From Thiohalomonas sp963783235 (GTDB lineage Bacteria; Pseudomonadota; Gammaproteobacteria; Thiohalomonadales; Thiohalomonadaceae), in contig CAWAMN010000002.1 of assembly GCA_963783235.1 (NCBI GenBank), positions 1,685,839-1,749,838 of the forward strand: a DNA stretch of 64,000 bases, given 5' to 3'. Both the position numbers and the translations under genes were made by a program. Below, in pieces: positions 45,766 to 54,575 of the stretch; within the stretch, counting starts at the first letter, position 1, and each line of letters starts with the position of its first letter. The notes beneath the pieces are model-generated. The model saw only the letters and a program-made list of their open reading frames with translations, was not told the DNA's origin and made no database searches.

Positions 45766-46685
45766 GGTCTCTCTCCGGGGCCGGGGGCACGATCCCGGCC
45801 GAATATCAGTGCATTGGGGCGCCTTTCCAGGCGTTCGGTGAAGTCGTTCAGCGTTTCAACGAGAGATGAAAGGTCGCCGAGCAGCCGTTCGGCCCCGGGG
45901 GCGATATCCGCTTGCAGGCCGGAGGCCGTTTCGCCGATCCCCGAGGCGGTTTGGCGGATGGCCTGCATGGCCTGTCGGGCCTCGCCGACGGCCCGTTGGG
46001 TCTCGGACAAGAGGGGCGGCAACGCTTCACTCGCCTGCGCCGTGATCTGCTCGGTGTTGGCAAGCGTCCGCCCCAGCACCCGGGCCTGAACGGCGAGTTG
46101 TCCGGTGATTTGGTCCAGATTGGAAAGGGTACGATCCACGGCACGGAGGTTGTCTTCGTCCAGCAGTGCGGCCGTCCGCTCGGTGATTTGGGCCAGGTTC
46201 ATCGAGGCGGTATTCAGACGCTCCAGCAATTCGGGCAGAAGCTCCTCGATGCTCGCTGTCAGCGAAGCACGGGTGGGTATCACCGGTAGATTCGGCGGGC
46301 CGGGGGCATCGGTCAGAGGGGGGCTCTCGGGGCTGCCTCCGGTGAGGTTGACGAACTTCAGCCCCGTCACGTAGCTCTGGTATTCGATAAACGCCTCGGT
46401 GTCCTCCTTGACGGGGGTACCCTTTTCCACCCGCAGCAGTAGCCGTACCCGTTGTGGGTTTCGCGGGTCCAGGCTGATATCGGCCACCTGCCCGACACTG
46501 ACGCCGTGGTAGCTGACCGGCGCACCGGTCGTTAGCCCGTAGACTGATTGCGTGGTGTAGGCGAGATAGCGGCGCATCTCCGGCTCGATGCCGCCGGCGG
46601 CTATCCACAAAGTGGAGATGATGATGCCGCTGCCGAGCAAGAGCACAAACAGTCCCACCAGGGCGTAATTCACCCGGGATTCCAT
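45762..46685 (-). CDS. mlaD: MCE/MlaD family lipid-transport protein
   Basis: 307 residues. One N-terminal membrane helix (about 7-29), one MCE domain (about 35-115, YHGVSVGQVADISLDPRN), then a long helical part (about 145-290) with repeats of LEQIT-type heptads. It is longer than E. coli MlaD. It overlaps the ATPase gene by 16 bp. MCE proteins form hexameric tunnels that move phospholipids across the periplasm. Confidence 0.87.
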   Translation of the reverse strand: MESRVNYALVGLFVLLLGSGIIISTLWIAAGGIEPEMRRYLAYTTQSVYGLTTGAPVSYHGVSVGQVADISLDPRNPQRVRLLLRVEKGTPVKEDTEAFIEYQSYVTGLKFVNLTGGSPESPPLTDAPGPPNLPVIPTRASLTASIEELLPELLERLNTASMNLAQITERTAALLDEDNLRAVDRTLSNLDQITGQLAVQARVLGRTLANTEQITAQASEALPPLLSETQRAVGEARQAMQAIRQTASGIGETASGLQADIAPGAERLLGDLSSLVETLNDFTERLERRPNALIFGRDRAPGPGERP

Positions 46686-47437
46686 CTGGCCTCCTTGGCG
46701 CCGCGCCCCCGGCTTCCCTGAAAGTAGGCCCGCAGCAGGGGGTGTTCGCTGCGGCTTATCTCCTCCATGGTTCCTTCCGCAAGAATCCGTCGCTCTCCGA
46801 GGAAGATGGCCCGGTCTGCAGTCCGCCAGAGCGTGTTCAGATCGTGGGTGATCATGATCACCGTCAGACCCAGGGAGTCGCGGAGCTGCAAAATCAGCTC
46901 ATCCAGTGCATCCGCACTTGCCGGATCCAGCCCCGCGGTCGGTTCATCGAGAAACAGAAGCTCCGGGTCCAGCGCCAGTGCACGGGCCAGGGCCGCTCGT
47001 TTGAGCATACCGCCGCTCAGTTGGGCCGGAAACTTGCGTCCTGTTTCCGGCGCCAGGCCGACCAGGGCCAGCTTCAGGCAGCCGAGTTCGTGGCGAAGTT
47101 CCGGCGACAGCGCAGTGTGTTCGACGATCGGCGTCTCCACGTTCTGTTGCACGGTCAGACTGCTGAACAGTGCGCCATGCTGGAAAAGGACGCCGGTGCG
47201 CTCCCGCAGACCGTCCTTTTTAAGTTGTCGCGGACTTTGACCGAACAACCGGATCGTCCCGGCGGTAGGCTCCTGCAGCAGCAGGGCTTCACGCAGCAGC
47301 ACCGTCTTGCCCGAGCCACTCCCGCCAACGATGGCGAAGATTTCCCCCCGCCGTACCTCGAAACTGAGGCCCTCGTGGATGCAGTCGCGGCCGAAGCAGG
47401 TATGCAGGTCGTGCACCTCCAGGGCGTATTCGCTCAT
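46670..47437 (-). CDS. mlaF: ABC transporter ATPase, MlaF-like
   Basis: 255 residues. Walker A GGSGSGKTVLLREAL, signature LSGGMLKRAALARALAL, Walker B LLFLDEPTAGLDP and the His in ITHDL are all intact. The family spans MlaF/Mkl. Operon position between MlaE and MlaD confirms the role. It hydrolyses ATP at the inner face to drive lipid movement. Confidence 0.92.
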   Translation of the reverse strand: MSEYALEVHDLHTCFGRDCIHEGLSFEVRRGEIFAIVGGSGSGKTVLLREALLLQEPTAGTIRLFGQSPRQLKKDGLRERTGVLFQHGALFSSLTVQQNVETPIVEHTALSPELRHELGCLKLALVGLAPETGRKFPAQLSGGMLKRAALARALALDPELLFLDEPTAGLDPASADALDELILQLRDSLGLTVIMITHDLNTLWRTADRAIFLGERRILAEGTMEEISRSEHPLLRAYFQGSRGRGAKEARWNPG

Positions 47438-47454
47438 AAACCTCGCGGCTCGCC

Positions 47455-48588
47455 TCAGATTCCCAACCAGCTGAACAGCACTGAGAACGCCGCATCGGCG
47501 ACGATTACCAGAAATATAGATTGCACGACGCTAAGGGTAGTCTGCCGTCCGACACTGTCGGCTGCTCCGGTGACCCGAAACCCCTGGAAACAGCCGACAA
47601 CGGCGATAATGATTGCGAATACCGGCGCCTTGATAAGGCCGAGCACGAAAGAAGCCAATGAAATGGCCTCGGGGATCCGGTCGAGAAAGCTCTGAAAGTC
47701 GATATCGAGCAGCGAACGGGCCATCAGCATGGCCCCGAAGATCCCGGTGGCGTTGGCGAGCAGCGTCAAAAGCGGCAGGGCGATCATGAGCCCCAGGATC
47801 CGCGGCAGCACCAGCAGGTTGAAAGGCGGAATGCCAATCGTGCGCAGTGCGTCCAGTTCCTCGGTGACCTTCATGGTGCCGATCTCGGCCGTGTAGGCGG
47901 AACCGGTTCGTCCGGCAATGATGACTGCCGTCATCAAAGAGGCCAATTCACGAAAGATGGTGAGCGCGGTGAGATCGACGATGTAGATATTGGCGCCGTA
48001 GGTTTTCAGTTGCACACTGGCCTGATAGGCCAGGGTGACACCCAACAGGAATGACAGCAGAGCCACAATCGGCACCGCATGGACCCCGGCCTCTTCGATT
48101 TCCGAAAAAACGAGCCGAAGCCGCAGGCGATGGGGGCGGGTCAGGTTGTAAAAGAGGACGAAGGCGGATTCCCCCACGAAAGCCAAAAGTCCGTGCGCCA
48201 CTTTAAGATGGTCGCGGCTATTACGGCCGATCTGCTCCAGCATCCCCCGGCGCTGCGGTGGCTCCACGGGGCGGATACTCGCTCGCCGGGACTGGACCAG
48301 CTCAAACAGGGCCCGCCGGGCCCCCTGGAGGTTGTCGATCGTCCAGCTCCGATCCTGTTCCTCCAGGGCCGTCGTCAATTTCCCCAACTGCCAGGCGCCG
48401 GCGGTGTCCAGCGCCTGGAGCTCGCCGGCATCGATCGTTATCGCCTCGCCCGGCCACCAGTCGGCCGAAGGCACGAGTTCATCGGGGGACGGGACGGAGG
48501 TGGTTGTCCAGTGACCGGTCAGGCGCATTCGCGGGCGCTCTGTCTCGAAAACCAGTCCGGCGATCCTGGGCTGTCGTTCTACACGCAT
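47455..48588 (-). CDS. mlaE: MlaE permease with N-terminal STAS-like domain
   Basis: 377 residues. Residues about 15-120 form a STAS-like domain (ITIDAGELQALDTAGAW) fused to the MlaE permease domain (about 125-375), with GVHAVPIVALLSFLLGVTLAYQ, YIVDLTALTIFRELASLMTAVIIAGRTGS and the C-terminal helices. The STAS domain is often a separate protein, MlaB, in E. coli. First gene of the operon, followed by the ATPase. Confidence 0.9.
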   Translation of the reverse strand: MRVERQPRIAGLVFETERPRMRLTGHWTTTSVPSPDELVPSADWWPGEAITIDAGELQALDTAGAWQLGKLTTALEEQDRSWTIDNLQGARRALFELVQSRRASIRPVEPPQRRGMLEQIGRNSRDHLKVAHGLLAFVGESAFVLFYNLTRPHRLRLRLVFSEIEEAGVHAVPIVALLSFLLGVTLAYQASVQLKTYGANIYIVDLTALTIFRELASLMTAVIIAGRTGSAYTAEIGTMKVTEELDALRTIGIPPFNLLVLPRILGLMIALPLLTLLANATGIFGAMLMARSLLDIDFQSFLDRIPEAISLASFVLGLIKAPVFAIIIAVVGCFQGFRVTGAADSVGRQTTLSVVQSIFLVIVADAAFSVLFSWLGI

Positions 48589-48653
48589 GGCTTGGGAAGC
48601 GAGGAGTCGGGGAATCTACCGATTGAGAATAGAGCACTCCTCGTACATCAACC

Positions 48654-49772
48654 TCAGCACGCCCAGAATTCATCGTCGTGCCGTTCGATGCCCGTGCCAA
48701 AACGTCCGCACTCCCGGTTCAACATCGATGCGAGCCATTCCGTATCGTCGCCCCGGGCCCGCTCCAGACGGAAGCGGCGGGTGCGCATCGGCACCATTCG
48801 CAGGCGTTCCAGCCGTCCCGTCCCGGCCTCCAGGAGGGGGAAATACATGAGCGACAGATCGCCCCGGTAGTCGCCGTGGCCGCCGATCCCCTCGTAGTCG
48901 TTCAGAAAGTCCCCGCAGCCATAAAGGATCAGCCGCCGCCGGTGGACCTCGAAGCCCTTTACGTGGTGCGAGGAGTGGCCGTGGATCAGGTCAAAGCCGG
49001 CTTCGTCGATCAGCGAACGGGCAAATGTCTGCTGTTCGCCGGGAACCGTATACCCCCAGTTTCCGCCCCAGTGAATGGAAGCGAGGGAAAGATCTCCCGG
49101 TTTCGCAAACTCCCGTCTCTGCTCCGCGAGCCGTTCGACGGTGCGCCCGGAAACCTCCTCCACAAAATTGACACCGGCGCGCCCCTCTGCGGCCGACCAG
49201 CTGGCGGGGATCCCGCTGTTGCCGACGCCCAGGCCGAATACCAGCAGGCGCTGTCCCGCCGGGAGTTTCAGCACCGCCGGTGCCGCGGCCTGCTCCAGGT
49301 TGTGACCGGCCCCGGCCTTTTGCATACCGGCCCGCTCCAGCGACTGCAGTGTCTCCTCCAGGCCGCTGTAGCCCCAGTCGAGGACGTGATTGTTGGCGAG
49401 CACGCAGCAGTCGATCCCCGCCGTGCTCAAAGTGGGGATGTTGGCCGGATGCATGCGGTAGTTGATGCCCTTGTGGGGCCAGTAATCGGGGCTGGTGGTG
49501 ATGCTGGTCTCGAGGTTGATGATCCGGGCGGCCGGTGCGGTTGCGTCCAGAATTTCCAGGGCATCGCCCCAGACGTAACGAAAATCCCCCCTTCGCGAGA
49601 TGGGACCGCTGGCCGCCTCGGCGAGCCTCAGGTAATCACGGGCGTCGCGGACGTAGGATTCGTAGAGGATGGGGTCACTCGGATGTGGGAGTATCTGATC
49701 GATGCCCCGCCCGGTCATGACGTCGCCGCTCAGAAAGAGCTCGACAGTCCTTCGCCCTGGCTGTTTCCCCAT
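48654..49772 (-). CDS. CapA-family metallophosphatase-like protein
   Basis: 372 residues from ATG 49772, preceded by gggaggc. The metallophosphoesterase-like CapA fold is marked by LFLSGDVMTGRGIDQIL, NLETSITTS, LANNHVLDWGYSGLEETL and HGHSSHHVKGFEV with metal-binding Asp, Asn and His. No signal peptide is visible. CapA of capsule synthesis is membrane-bound; these free relatives have unknown substrates. The gene may be co-transcribed with, but is not a part of, the lipid-transport operon downstream of it. Confidence 0.82.
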   Translation of the reverse strand: MGKQPGRRTVELFLSGDVMTGRGIDQILPHPSDPILYESYVRDARDYLRLAEAASGPISRRGDFRYVWGDALEILDATAPAARIINLETSITTSPDYWPHKGINYRMHPANIPTLSTAGIDCCVLANNHVLDWGYSGLEETLQSLERAGMQKAGAGHNLEQAAAPAVLKLPAGQRLLVFGLGVGNSGIPASWSAAEGRAGVNFVEEVSGRTVERLAEQRREFAKPGDLSLASIHWGGNWGYTVPGEQQTFARSLIDEAGFDLIHGHSSHHVKGFEVHRRRLILYGCGDFLNDYEGIGGHGDYRGDLSLMYFPLLEAGTGRLERLRMVPMRTRRFRLERARGDDTEWLASMLNRECGRFGTGIERHDDEFWAC

Positions 49773-49874
49773 GGCGATGCCTCCCTGCCAGACGCCTTTT
49801 CGAAGTTTCCGAGGTCCGGGTGGGGCTGTCAAAGCGAACCTTCAGGCCGCTCTCCCGACCGGAGATCCTTTCGC

Positions 49875-50465
49875 TCAAAGGCCCGGCATCGGCACATAGC
49901 CGGGCAACTCGCCAATGCGGCCGATCCATTTGCGGATGGCGGGATAGGCCTTCAGATCGATGCCCCCTTCCGGTGCCAGGGCCACGTAGGGATAGCAGGC
50001 GATATCCGCCAGCGTGGCTCTCCCCATCGCCAGCCAGGGACTCGATTGCAGGCGCTCTTCGATGAGCGCCAGACCTTCGGTGGCCCGGTACTGGGCCGCC
50101 GCCAGATCACCCGGCGCACCCAGTTTTCGAATTCGCCTCGCCCGGGCGGCTCCAAGCTGTAGCTCGTCGGCAGCGATGGCGAACCATTCCATCACCCGGG
50201 CGGTCGCAAGCGGCTCATCCGGAAGCCACTGCGGTGCGAAACGGCGAGCAAGATAGACCAGAATGGCCATGGAGTCGGCGATGATTTCCCCCTCATCGTC
50301 GAGCACCGGAATAAGCCCCCGGGGCGAGACAGTGAGAAAGTCGCGCTGCTTCGTCTCTCCCCCCATCGCATCGACGAACAGAGGGTCGTACTCCTTGCCA
50401 ATCAGGGAAAGGAAAAGGCGAACCTTGTAGCAGTTGCCGGAGAGGGGGTTGTCATAGAGGCGCAT
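49875..50465 (-). CDS. Glutathione S-transferase family protein
   Basis: 196 residues. N-terminal thioredoxin-like domain: MRLYDNPLSGNCYKVRLFLSL, with the cis-Pro in RGLIPVLDDEGEIIADSMAIL (the GST G-site). The helical C-domain has WLAMGRATLADIACYPYVALAPEGG. It would conjugate glutathione to electrophiles or act as a stress protein. Separate promoter, divergent from the UPF0149 gene. Confidence 0.87.
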   Translation of the reverse strand: MRLYDNPLSGNCYKVRLFLSLIGKEYDPLFVDAMGGETKQRDFLTVSPRGLIPVLDDEGEIIADSMAILVYLARRFAPQWLPDEPLATARVMEWFAIAADELQLGAARARRIRKLGAPGDLAAAQYRATEGLALIEERLQSSPWLAMGRATLADIACYPYVALAPEGGIDLKAYPAIRKWIGRIGELPGYVPMPGL

Positions 50466-50618
50466 TCCGATTCCTTCAGTCCTTAGCTTTTTTGAGCCTA
50501 ACGCGCTAGCCGTTGAGGAGGAAGACCTTGCCGAAAACGATACGTGTTCTTCTGAATGCTTTACAATTCCGCAGACCCCGGCACCGGCTGGTGCCCCCCA
50601 CACTGACCTGGACGCATC

Positions 50619-51191
50619 ATGGCTGCTAACACTGGACTTTCCGAACAGGAACTCGTGGAACTCGATGACTTCCTTCTTTCCGACGCGTGCGATGATGATG
50701 CACTGTCGGTCGATGAGGCTCACGGCTTTCTGACTGCGCTGATCGTCGGACCCGATGCCGTGCCGCAAGACGACTGGCTTCAGGCGGTATGGGGACAGCC
50801 GCGTTTCGCCGACGAAGCCGAGGCGAAGCTGATGACCGACAAACTGCTCCGCCTCTACGGCAACATCGAGGCGACCCTCCGGGAGGGCCATCCCTTCGAG
50901 CCGCTGGTGGTCGAGGAGGAGGAAGAGGGTGAAGTCTACGAGGCCTACGAGGGCTGGTGTTTTGGCTTCATGCTCGGGGTCGAGGAGCAGGAAAAGCTCT
51001 GGAGTCCGCTGCCCAAGGATCAGCAGGCACTGCTCGCCCCCATGGGGCAGTTGGCGCTGCTGACTTCGGACGAAGAGGGTGAAGAGCCCGACATGGACGA
51101 GGCCGAGTATGAAGCCTGGGTTGAACTGCTGCCCGGCGCGGTTACCGCCCTTTACGCCTTTTGGCATGGGGACGAAGGGGATGCCGGTTAG
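50619..51191 (+). CDS. UPF0149 (YecA/YgfB-like) family protein
   Basis: 190 residues, very acidic. SEQELVELDDFLLSDACDDDALSVDEAHGFLTALIVGP and WCFGFMLGVEEQEKLWSPL are family signatures. It lacks the C-terminal zinc-binding motif of YecA. The function is unsettled; relatives affect expression of stress genes in Pseudomonas. It ends against the YceI-like gene on the other strand, overlapping it by 3-4 bases. Confidence 0.85.
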   Translation: MAANTGLSEQELVELDDFLLSDACDDDALSVDEAHGFLTALIVGPDAVPQDDWLQAVWGQPRFADEAEAKLMTDKLLRLYGNIEATLREGHPFEPLVVEEEEEGEVYEAYEGWCFGFMLGVEEQEKLWSPLPKDQQALLAPMGQLALLTSDEEGEEPDMDEAEYEAWVELLPGAVTALYAFWHGDEGDAG

Positions 51192-51589
51192 CCGCCGAAT
51201 GCCCGGGCGACCAGCCGGAGGCGAAAATCGAGTTCGTCTCGCACCCGCAGGGTGCCGCCGAGCGACGAAAACGGCTCGATGCCGAAGTCGCGGTTCGGCC
51301 GTCAGGCGCACCCAAGGATAGCGTTCGGCCTTCAGGACAGGGGTGAGCATGTTGCGGCGGGTTCCGCGGATGTCCCCGGCGCTTGGAGTGCTCTCGAACC
51401 CGGCCGCCTTTCGCTGTTCCGGGTTGTCCACCTCCAGGTCGTAAACCGACAGGTAGAGATCGGCATCCCCCTCCTCGACCGTCTCTACCCGTCGAACCGT
51501 ACCTCGCCACGTCGGGTGGAAACGGTGTGGCTATGGCCCAGGGAGGCGAACAGGCCGCCCCCCGTGGCGGTGCCTTCAAATCCCCGCAT
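51188..51589 (-). pseudogene. YceI-like domain protein, frameshifted
   Basis: Reassembled across frames, it reads FASLGHSHTVSTRRGEVRFDG, then VETVEEGDADLYLSVYDLEVD, AAGFESTPSAGDIRGTRRNML and LTAEPRDFGIEPFSSLGGTLRV to a stop at 51188. This is the YceI/lipocalin-like isoprenoid-binding fold. Two single-base changes (near 51490 and 51283) separate the three pieces. The ATG at 51589 overlaps the end of the molybdoenzyme gene. In other bacteria YceI proteins often lie beside cytochrome b561, as here. Confidence 0.6.
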
Positions 51590-52346
51590 ACCACGCATAC
51601 CCGCGATCCTCCCAGTAGCCGCCCTTGCCGCCGCGAATCTCATCCAGGTTCCGGACCAGTTCGATACGGTCGATGTACTTGGCCATTTTGTAGCCCAGTT
51701 GGCGCTCTACCCGCAGCCGCAGGGGCGCCCCATAGGGGATCGGCAGGGGCTCATCGTTCCAGTCATAGGCGAGCAGGGTCTGGGGATGGTAGGCATCTTC
51801 GAAATCGATACTCTCGTAGTATTTGTCACCGCCCGAGTCCATGGTATCGAAGCAGTAGAACACGACGTAGCGGGCCTCCGGCAGTGGGCCGGCCCGATCC
51901 AGCAGTGCTCCAAGGCGGGCGCCCCGCCACTTGGCGATGGCGCTCCATCCCTCCACGCAGTCGTGGCGGGTGATCTGGGTCCGGGCGGGCAGCGTCCGCA
52001 ACTCCTTCAGCGACAGGCGCATCGGGCGGGCCACCAGCCCACCGACCTCGAGCCGCCAGGGAGCGAAACCCGACGCCACCAGTCGCCGATAATCCGCATC
52101 GACGGGCAAACGGGTGCCGTTGCTGGGGAAGCGGGGGGAAAGGTCGGCTTCGGTGAACTCTCGCGCCAGGGCGGTCCGGCTGGCGAGCAGGTGGTGCAAC
52201 TTCTCATTCAGTGCTTCGGCGCGGGCGAGCAGATTCGGAAACCAGCGGGTTCGGGATAACTCATCGCAGCCGCTCAGCAAGGGCAGGATCGAAAGCCCCC
52301 CCATGCGCCGCAGGAAGCGGCGACGGTCGGTGGGTCTTGCCTTCAT
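51576..52346 (-). CDS. Sulfite oxidase-like molybdoprotein (YedY/MsrP type)
   Basis: 256 residues. Twin-arginine leader (TDRRRFLRRMGG) with a following hydrophobic region and a Cys (LSGC) that could make it a lipoprotein. The Mo-pterin domain has the Cys ligand in TRHDCVEGWSAIAKW and DSGGDKYYESIDFEDAYHPQTLLAYDWN, typical of the oxidoreductase_molyb family. The partner cytochrome b561 overlaps its start by three bases, forming a quinol-linked periplasmic reductase or oxidase. The substrate may be sulfite, sulfoxides or similar. Confidence 0.85.
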   Translation of the reverse strand: MKARPTDRRRFLRRMGGLSILPLLSGCDELSRTRWFPNLLARAEALNEKLHHLLASRTALAREFTEADLSPRFPSNGTRLPVDADYRRLVASGFAPWRLEVGGLVARPMRLSLKELRTLPARTQITRHDCVEGWSAIAKWRGARLGALLDRAGPLPEARYVVFYCFDTMDSGGDKYYESIDFEDAYHPQTLLAYDWNDEPLPIPYGAPLRLRVERQLGYKMAKYIDRIELVRNLDEIRGGKGGYWEDRGYAWYAGI

Positions 52347-53295
52347 CGTTCGCCTCCTTTGATTCGCAGCCATCCGGTGATCATGGCCCGAAGGTGGTTC
52401 AATGGACCGACGACCACGACCATCGCGACGTGAACAACGACAAACAGCACCAGGGCAAAGGCAATGATGAAATGCAGGCTACGGGCTGACTGGCGGCCGC
52501 CGAACAGGTCGAGCAGCCAGGGGAATACCGTATCGAGCCAGGGGGACATGGTCAGTCCGGTCAGGATCATCAAAGGGCCTGCCACGAAAATCACGCCGAG
52601 GTAGCTCAGTTTTTGCAATACGTTGTACCCGCTGGCGGCGTCGGCCCGCAGCCGGCGCGGATTAAGGTGCCGGAGAAGCGACCTCCAGAATCCCTTCAGT
52701 TCGGCACGGTTCGGCAGCAGATCTTTTCGCAAGTGGCTCGCCAGGAGGATATAGGTGATATAGATCAGGCCGTTGATCACAAACAGCCAGGCAAAAAAGA
52801 AGTGCCATCGTCGTCCCATGGCCAGCCAGCGGACACTCGGAAGCGTGGCCCACGGGGGAAAGGCCTGCTGCTCGAGGAGCCTTCGCCATCCTCGGACGGG
52901 CCGAGAACGCCCGTGGTATCGAACTCGCGGCCGAATAGCCGGGTGTAGCCACGTAGCTCGCCGGCGGCGGTTCTGGATGTTCCGATTTCGAGCCAGACAG
53001 ATTGCGCGTCGGAGCGACTGCCCCAGTACAGCGAGGGGTGGGCATTGAGGATCTGCAGTCCGCTCCCGAGCATGAAGGTGAGGAACAGCACATTCAGCCA
53101 GTGGGTGATCCTCACCGGCACCGTGTGACGGTAGACATCGTCTCCGGATTTTCGATCGGTCTCGGTACTCTGAGGATTCCATTGAGGGCTCCGGATCCCG
53201 ACGCGGCATTTTTCCGGAAGGTATAGCGCAAAACCGCGCACCGCAGAGTGCCGGAACCTGCGATAATGGCCTCTCCGCAACTTTTGCCGTTTCAA
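52343..53295 (-). pseudogene. Cytochrome b561-type membrane subunit, frameshifted
   Basis: A diheme b-type membrane subunit with four or five helices. The head carries HTVPVRITHWLNVLFLTFMLGSGLQIL (heme His pair in helix 1) and a periplasmic stretch (LYWGSRSDAQSVWLEIG), then after about 52885 the frame changes and continues WHFFFAWLFVINGLIYITYIL, LQKLSYLGVIFVAGPLMILTG and RSLHFIIAFALVLFVVVHVAMV to the stop at 52343. One base change restores it. The start is uncertain (TTG 53295 or downstream). It would pass electrons between quinones and the YedY-like protein. Confidence 0.8.
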
Positions 53296-53296
53296 C

Positions 53297-54545
53297 GTGT
53301 TTCGATCCTGCCGCCTGTGGTTGATCGTGCTCCTTTCAATGGCCCTCTGGGGCCTGCGGGAGCCCTTCGTCGATTATTTGCAGATGCCCAGCAGTTTCGG
53401 GCTGAGCGGCCCCGCCGGCGACTGCGCCGATCTGCCTCCGGACTGGTCGGCACTCGGCATCCCGCCCGGTTTGTCTCTTCTGAAAGATTTGCCGCCTTTG
53501 CGGGTCGTTACCTTCAACATCCACTCGGGCCTCGGTCCGGACTGGCGGCTGTGGGTCGACCGCGCCACGGCAGAGCGCAATCTGCGCCGCATCGCACGCC
53601 GCATCGCCGGGGCGGCCCCGGCCAACGCCCCGGTTGATGTGGTGGGCCTCAATGAAGTCGACTTCGATTCGCGCCGAAGCGGCTGGCTGGACCAGGCGGC
53701 CTTCCTGGCCAGGGAGCTGGAAAGATTGACCGGCTACTCTTATCGGGTAAGGAGAGGCGAGACTTGGCGCCGGGATTTTCCCGGGCTCGAGGTGCGATTC
53801 GGAAACGCCCTGTTGTCTCGCCACCCGATCATCGAAACCTGGCGTTGCACGCTCGGTTCGGAGTGCCTGGGGGCGCCGCCAGCTTCGCCCCGCCCAGGCG
53901 GTTGGCTGATGCGCCGGACGGAGGAGCCGCGGGGCGTACTCAAGGCGCGAATTGCGGTCGCCGGTCGGGAGCTGGACCTGCTGGTGACGCACCTGGAAGC
54001 CTTTTGGCCGGAAGGACGGGAGAATCAGGCCGCGGAGGTTCTGACCCGCTTTATCGATGCCGGGGTGCCGACCCTGTTGATGGGGGATATCAATGCGGTG
54101 CCCAGCCCGATGACGGTGCAGCGCCGCCATCTGGCCGCGGACAGGACCCACGATGTCATTTCCAGCGGTCCGTTGATCGATGCGCGGGTATGGGCTGCGG
54201 CCCGGGATAGTGCGGCCGATCTGGGGGTGGGCGACCTATCCCGCTCGGGGGCCACGCTGGCCTTTGGATGCGGTCCTTGCCACGCCGGACCTGCTGCCGT
54301 CGTCGGTAAGGATACTGAGCAGTGATGCTTCGGACCATCAAGGGCTCGCGATCCGCTATGGATGGGCAACGGCGCCGACCCGGGTCGTTTTCGCCGCCTG
54401 GCGGGAAAACCTGCAGCGGCGTCAATGGAGGCGGATTCAATCCTGCGATCTGGCAGGGGCCGGCCCCGAAGGGATGCGGCAGTTTGAGCGGGTCACGGCC
54501 ATCACCGGGTATGGCGCGATTATGGAGGCGAACTCATTGCGCTGA
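53297..54545 (+). pseudogene. Endonuclease/exonuclease/phosphatase family protein, frameshifted
   Basis: GTG start at 53297 gives a membrane-anchored head (residues 5-20). The EEP fold follows: LRVVTFNIHSGLG, DVVGLNEVDFDS (Glu), RFGNALLSRHPI, LLVTHLEAFW and LLMGDINAVPSP. Near 54253 the frame shifts and PLDAVLATPDLL plus SSDASDHQGLAIRY (catalytic Asp-His) continue to 54545. One base change restores all the catalytic residues. It may be a phosphodiesterase or DNase acting outside the cytoplasm. It is followed by a phospholipase D gene 30 bp later. Confidence 0.75.
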
Positions 54546-54575
54546 ACCCGGAAGCCGACCGGGACAGGGATTCGT

